Source: Armatimonadota bacterium (lineage in GTDB: Bacteria; Sysuimicrobiota; Sysuimicrobiia; Sysuimicrobiales; Kaftiobacteriaceae). Taken from it: 8,105 bases of DNA. How positions within the stretch are numbered: the first letter of the stretch is position 1; each line of letters begins with the position of its first letter. The DNA is taken from NCBI GenBank assembly GCA_020028535.1, contig JAIBHM010000082.1, positions 1 through 8,105 of the forward strand, given 5' to 3'. The position numbers and the translations under genes are program-made. Shown in pieces: positions 1-8,105 of the stretch. The notes beneath the pieces were generated by a model. The model was not told where the DNA came from. It saw nothing but the letters and a program-made list of their open reading frames with translations, and made no database searches.

Positions 1-29
1 CGAAAGGGTCAGGATCGGCATCCCGGGAC

Positions 30-38
30 ACTATAGCA
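30..38 (-). promoter_or_regulatory. Extended -10 promoter candidate, possibly for a leaderless gene
   Basis: The minus strand reads TGCTATAGT, a good extended -10 element (TG-n-TATAAT type). No convincing -35 box lies 16-18 bases upstream, which an extended -10 can tolerate. Eight bases after it is an ATG at 21-19 whose frame stays open to the window edge (MPILTLS). With transcription starting at or next to that ATG, the message would have no leader. No Shine-Dalgarno sequence precedes this ATG. Confidence 0.35.
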
Positions 39-181
39 GAACCGGGTGATGGTCGGTTTGGGTGGCATCAAATACGAAAGAGCGTTTCGCTTACGCGGGA
101 GAGAATACGGTCGAGAGGATCAGGGTATGCCTTACTTCCTCATTTTCGATCCCCGCTCTAGACGGAGATCCGGCGTTCCTC

Positions 182-199
182 AACACGTTCCCTTGTGTT
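182..199. repeat. Short inverted repeat AACAC-8-GTGTT
   Basis: Two perfectly complementary five-base arms are separated by eight bases, next to the palindrome at 205-224. It is short enough to occur by chance; only its place in a non-coding stretch beside a stronger dyad gives it weight. Confidence 0.25.
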
Positions 200-204
200 A
201 CCTC

Positions 205-224
205 AACTCGGTCCGGACCCAGTT
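205..224. repeat. 20-bp near-perfect palindrome, operator-like
   Basis: The two ten-base halves, AACTCGGTCC and GGACCCAGTT, are complementary at nine of ten positions, with no spacer. That symmetry fits a dimeric regulator site better than a terminator, since no T-tract follows on either strand. It lies 25 bases past the end of the DinB-like gene. Confidence 0.45.
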
Positions 225-249
225 CCGTTCGATAGTCCGCGTGGGCTAG

Positions 250-786
250 TCATTTAACGCATGGATCCGTGTACGCCGAAGAGACGGCGAGCACGGGCCC
301 GTGCCCCGCCTCGTGCTCCACCAGATGAAACACGGCCCACTCCGGCGTGACGTCATAGTCGACATCGTCAGGGGGACGTCTCAACCGCCGCCACTCCTCG
401 ATTGACATCTCTCTGAACTTGTCCAGGAAGACGGTCCGGCTGCGGTCCAAACGCTCTAGATGCATAGGCAGCGCGACGCCCGGTACCCGAGTCAGGCGGC
501 CGTCGCTGTCGGCCATGGCGTGCGGGAAGTCGGGTTTGAGGTCAGGCGGAAGATCCTGGCCGAGTACGTCTATGAATAGCCAGCCCATCTCCACCGCCGC
601 GATGTGGTAGAGGAGCGACCCAATGGCGTTCTCACGGCCATCCGCTCCCTCCCAATCGAGGGTACGCTGGTCCAAGCCATCCGCGAGGCGAAGGGTCCGG
701 CGTCGGACCTCCTGCAACATCCATAGCCAGCGGCCGATCTCAGGTTCGTAGCCTCGAAGCGGGACAACTTCCTGTAGCCTCCGCAA
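250..786 (-). CDS. DinB-like four-helix-bundle protein, putative metalloenzyme
   Basis: This 178-residue protein has the usual size and pattern of the DinB/YfiT superfamily: an N-terminal helix (RWLWMLQEVRRRTLRLADGL, 19-38), the segment NAIGSLLYHIAAVE with H61 near residues 53-66, and a late helix with HLVEHEAGH at 154-162. H61, H158 and H162 sit where the family keeps its three metal ligands. Family members include bacillithiol- and mycothiol-dependent transferases and many uncharacterised damage-induced proteins; the substrate cannot be read here. After H162 the family usually has a GQI-type continuation; here it is GPVLAVSSAYTDPCVK, so the end is divergent. The TTG start is chosen for its GGAGG six bases upstream. 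Codon use is looser than in rpoBC: CTA occurs three times in the first 75 codons, along with ATA and several CGA. It is probably co-transcribed with the acetyltransferase gene. Confidence 0.8.
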   Translation of the reverse strand: MRRLQEVVPLRGYEPEIGRWLWMLQEVRRRTLRLADGLDQRTLDWEGADGRENAIGSLLYHIAAVEMGWLFIDVLGQDLPPDLKPDFPHAMADSDGRLTRVPGVALPMHLERLDRSRTVFLDKFREMSIEEWRRLRRPPDDVDYDVTPEWAVFHLVEHEAGHGPVLAVSSAYTDPCVK

Positions 787-792
787 GGCAGG

Positions 793-799
793 CCTCCTT
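793..799 (-). promoter_or_regulatory. Ribosome binding site deciding the TTG start of the DinB-like gene
   Basis: AAGGAGG on the minus strand stands six bases before the TTG at 786. An in-frame TGA at 801-799 overlaps the site and excludes a longer product. The next ATG is at codon 23, inside the first predicted helix and without a comparable site. Confidence 0.7.
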
Positions 800-832
800 C
801 ATCCGCGCTTCATCACAATTAACGTGGGAGGG

Positions 833-1771
833 TTACTCGATCATGAACTTCATGCCGACGCGCGCAGGCAGGCGACGATACCCGAGCTTCTCGTTGACGG
901 CAACCATCGGATAGTTCACCGTGTCGTTGGTCGTCCGCATCGCCGCGATCCCGTTGCGCTGCACGAACTCGATCGTCGCCAGTTTGAGGAGGGTGGCAAG
1001 CCCGCGGCCGCGGTACTCACGATCAACCCCCGTGAAATACGTGTAAGCGGGCCGGCCCTCCAGACACACCACACCACTCACGCCTACCCAGCGATCCCCA
1101 TCGGCAATGATGAACAACCCGTCCTGGCGGAATCCCGGCATCCTGGCGAACTGTTGGAAGTCCTCAATCGTGTACTCGGGTGCGCCCTCAGGATGCGGGA
1201 CGTCCCCACTCAGCTTCATGGAGAGCTCAAATAGCTTCGGGAGGTGTTCTTCCACCGGAGTGGCCTGCGCGAGAGAGAAGAGCCGCAGACCGCCAAGACG
1301 GTTCCGCCAGCGCTCGAACCTGCGCCAGTCGAACTCACTCACACCCAGCTCCATCTCGAAGCGCTGATAGGCCTCGCGATATCCCAGAGTCTCGAGAAAC
1401 GCCCGTGTCCCGACGTCGTCGTCGCGGATCATCGCGGTGAGCTCTGTGCCACCGTGCGCCACGGTGAACTCGCGCAGCCGGCGTTCCAGCTCCGTTCCCA
1501 GCCCGCCCCGGCGGCTGTCGGGGCGGACGCCGACAGAGAGCGAAAACTTGTGCCTGGGCCGGGTGTGGCTGTTCTGGGTCTGGGCGACGGCGGCCATCCC
1601 TCGATCGCCGATCGCCACGAAGCGGGCAAAGGCCTCGTCCGGCCGCCGCATCCCCTCTTCATGGCGGAAGATCTCCACAGTCGTGCGCTCTTCCGGCCGC
1701 TGAACCGCGTTCACGAGGTCGACGATGGCGGGGATGTCGTCACTCGTTGCTGGACGAATGGCCCACGTCAT
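833..1771 (-). CDS. Tandem-domain GNAT family N-acetyltransferase
   Basis: This 312-residue protein is predicted to be cytoplasmic, with no signal peptide or membrane segment. It has two GNAT (acetyl-CoA-dependent N-acetyltransferase) domains. The N-terminal domain opens with IRPATSDDIPAIVDLVN and carries the acetyl-CoA loop VRPDSRRGGLG at 82-92, followed by AFLETLGY at 124-131. The C-terminal domain carries VDREYRGRGLAT at 249-260, an Asn motif (N286, N293) and EKLGYRRL at 294-301, the usual GNAT ending. Both loops fit the R/Q-x-x-G-x-G/A pyrophosphate-binding pattern, so both domains may bind the cofactor; family experience suggests one is often degenerate, but here neither obviously is. 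Tandem GNAT proteins include mycothiol synthase, but nothing here points to that substrate, and the substrate is unknown. The ATG is set by GGAGG seven bases upstream. The gene follows the rpoC terminator and precedes the DinB-like gene by 46 bases on the same strand, so the two may share a transcript. Confidence 0.9.
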   Translation of the reverse strand: MTWAIRPATSDDIPAIVDLVNAVQRPEERTTVEIFRHEEGMRRPDEAFARFVAIGDRGMAAVAQTQNSHTRPRHKFSLSVGVRPDSRRGGLGTELERRLREFTVAHGGTELTAMIRDDDVGTRAFLETLGYREAYQRFEMELGVSEFDWRRFERWRNRLGGLRLFSLAQATPVEEHLPKLFELSMKLSGDVPHPEGAPEYTIEDFQQFARMPGFRQDGLFIIADGDRWVGVSGVVCLEGRPAYTYFTGVDREYRGRGLATLLKLATIEFVQRNGIAAMRTTNDTVNYPMVAVNEKLGYRRLPARVGMKFMIE

Positions 1772-1777
1772 GACAGG

Positions 1778-1783
1778 TCCTCC
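1778..1783 (-). promoter_or_regulatory. Ribosome binding site of the GNAT gene
   Basis: GGAGGA on the minus strand has its GGAGG seven bases before the ATG at 1771, which fixes that start. It lies directly after the terminator tail, so a ribosome binding here could be affected by the hairpin. Confidence 0.8.
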
Positions 1784-1822
1784 AGAAAATGAACGGGGGA
1801 GCGCGTTGCCGCGATCCCCCGT
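1784..1822 (-). terminator. Intrinsic terminator after rpoC
   Basis: Seventeen bases past the rpoC stop, the minus strand forms a hairpin at 1822-1793. It has eight outer pairs (ACGGGGGA with TCCCCCGT), one mismatch, four inner GC pairs and a four-base loop. A T-rich stretch follows (TTCATTTTCT). Stem strength, position and tail together fit a Rho-independent terminator. The tail is interrupted by C and A, so partial read-through into the acetyltransferase gene is possible. The hairpin ends only about ten bases before the next ribosome binding site. Confidence 0.75.
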
Positions 1823-1839
1823 CCAGGCCTTGCTCTCGA

Positions 1840-8105
<6,266 letters not shown>

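Larger units (their letters stand above)
1..249. other. Intergenic region with no supportable gene; dyads and a leftward promoter candidate
   Basis: This stretch is about 55% GC, lower than the flanking genes. An open frame at 46-249 on the plus strand (67 codons) has no ribosome binding site, an unconvincing composition and no recognisable motif. No tRNA fold was found. No clear terminator follows the DinB-like gene. The region holds two inverted repeats (182-199 and 205-224) and a promoter candidate near the left edge, listed separately. Confidence 0.6.

Noticed and set aside
76..90. Inverted repeat CGAAA-GAGCG-TTTCG as a terminator for the DinB-like gene
   Set aside because: The stem is only five pairs with no T-tract, and it lies more than 150 bases past the stop codon.
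46..249. 67-codon plus-strand open frame in the left intergenic region
   Set aside because: It has no ribosome binding site, no motif and a chance-like composition, and it ends where the DinB-like gene ends. Too weak to call a gene.
250..310. Frameshift near the end of the DinB-like gene
   Set aside because: The alternative frames do not restore a clear family ending, and the in-frame GPVLAV can be placed against the usual position. Natural divergence is simpler; kept only as a low-interest finding.
824..1792. Plus-strand open frames at 824-1234 and 1244-1792 opposite the GNAT gene
   Set aside because: They are in register with the GNAT codons and separated only by one antisense stop (a sense CTA Leu codon). 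The minus-strand protein has clear GNAT motifs; these have none.

Overview
The window lies in a GC-rich bacterial chromosome. Sampled lines of the polymerase genes run from the mid-50s to the low 70s percent GC, while the leftmost 240 bases are about 55%. Every supported gene is on the minus strand, so transcription runs from the right edge to the left. The dominant content is the 3' three-quarters of rpoB followed by a complete rpoC, the two largest catalytic subunits of RNA polymerase. Both proteins resemble the Bacillus/Firmicutes type in block order, in the rifampicin-pocket sequence, and in lacking large lineage-specific inserts. This suggests a GC-rich Firmicute or a related deep-branching terrabacterial lineage. 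I cannot place it more precisely without a tree.

Layout from right to left. rpoB enters from the right edge without its N-terminus and ends at 5277. rpoC starts on the last base of the rpoB stop codon (TGATG overlap, strong GGAGG ribosome binding site) and ends at 1840. A strong GC-rich hairpin with a T-rich tail follows at once (1784-1822) and should end most rpoBC transcription. Just past it come a tandem-domain GNAT acetyltransferase (833-1771) and, 46 bases later, a DinB-like putative metalloenzyme (250-786) with a TTG start. These two look like a small co-transcribed unit, fed by read-through or by a promoter I could not see. The last 249 bases (1-249) hold no supportable gene. They do contain two inverted repeats and a good extended -10 element that may start a leaderless gene running off the left edge.

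RpoB and RpoC jointly form the polymerase catalytic centre, which explains their tight translational coupling. The GNAT and DinB-like proteins have no evident link to transcription. Their placement means that the L7Ae-like/rpsL/rpsG/fusA genes usual after rpoC in Firmicutes are absent from this position.

I see no mobile element, CRISPR array, RNA gene or clearly new system. The most interesting residues are the possible leaderless promoter at the left edge, the dyads at 182-224, the bridge-helix substitution in RpoC, and the near-complete absence of TTA/CTA/TCA codons in rpoBC, which leaves very long open frames on the opposite strand.
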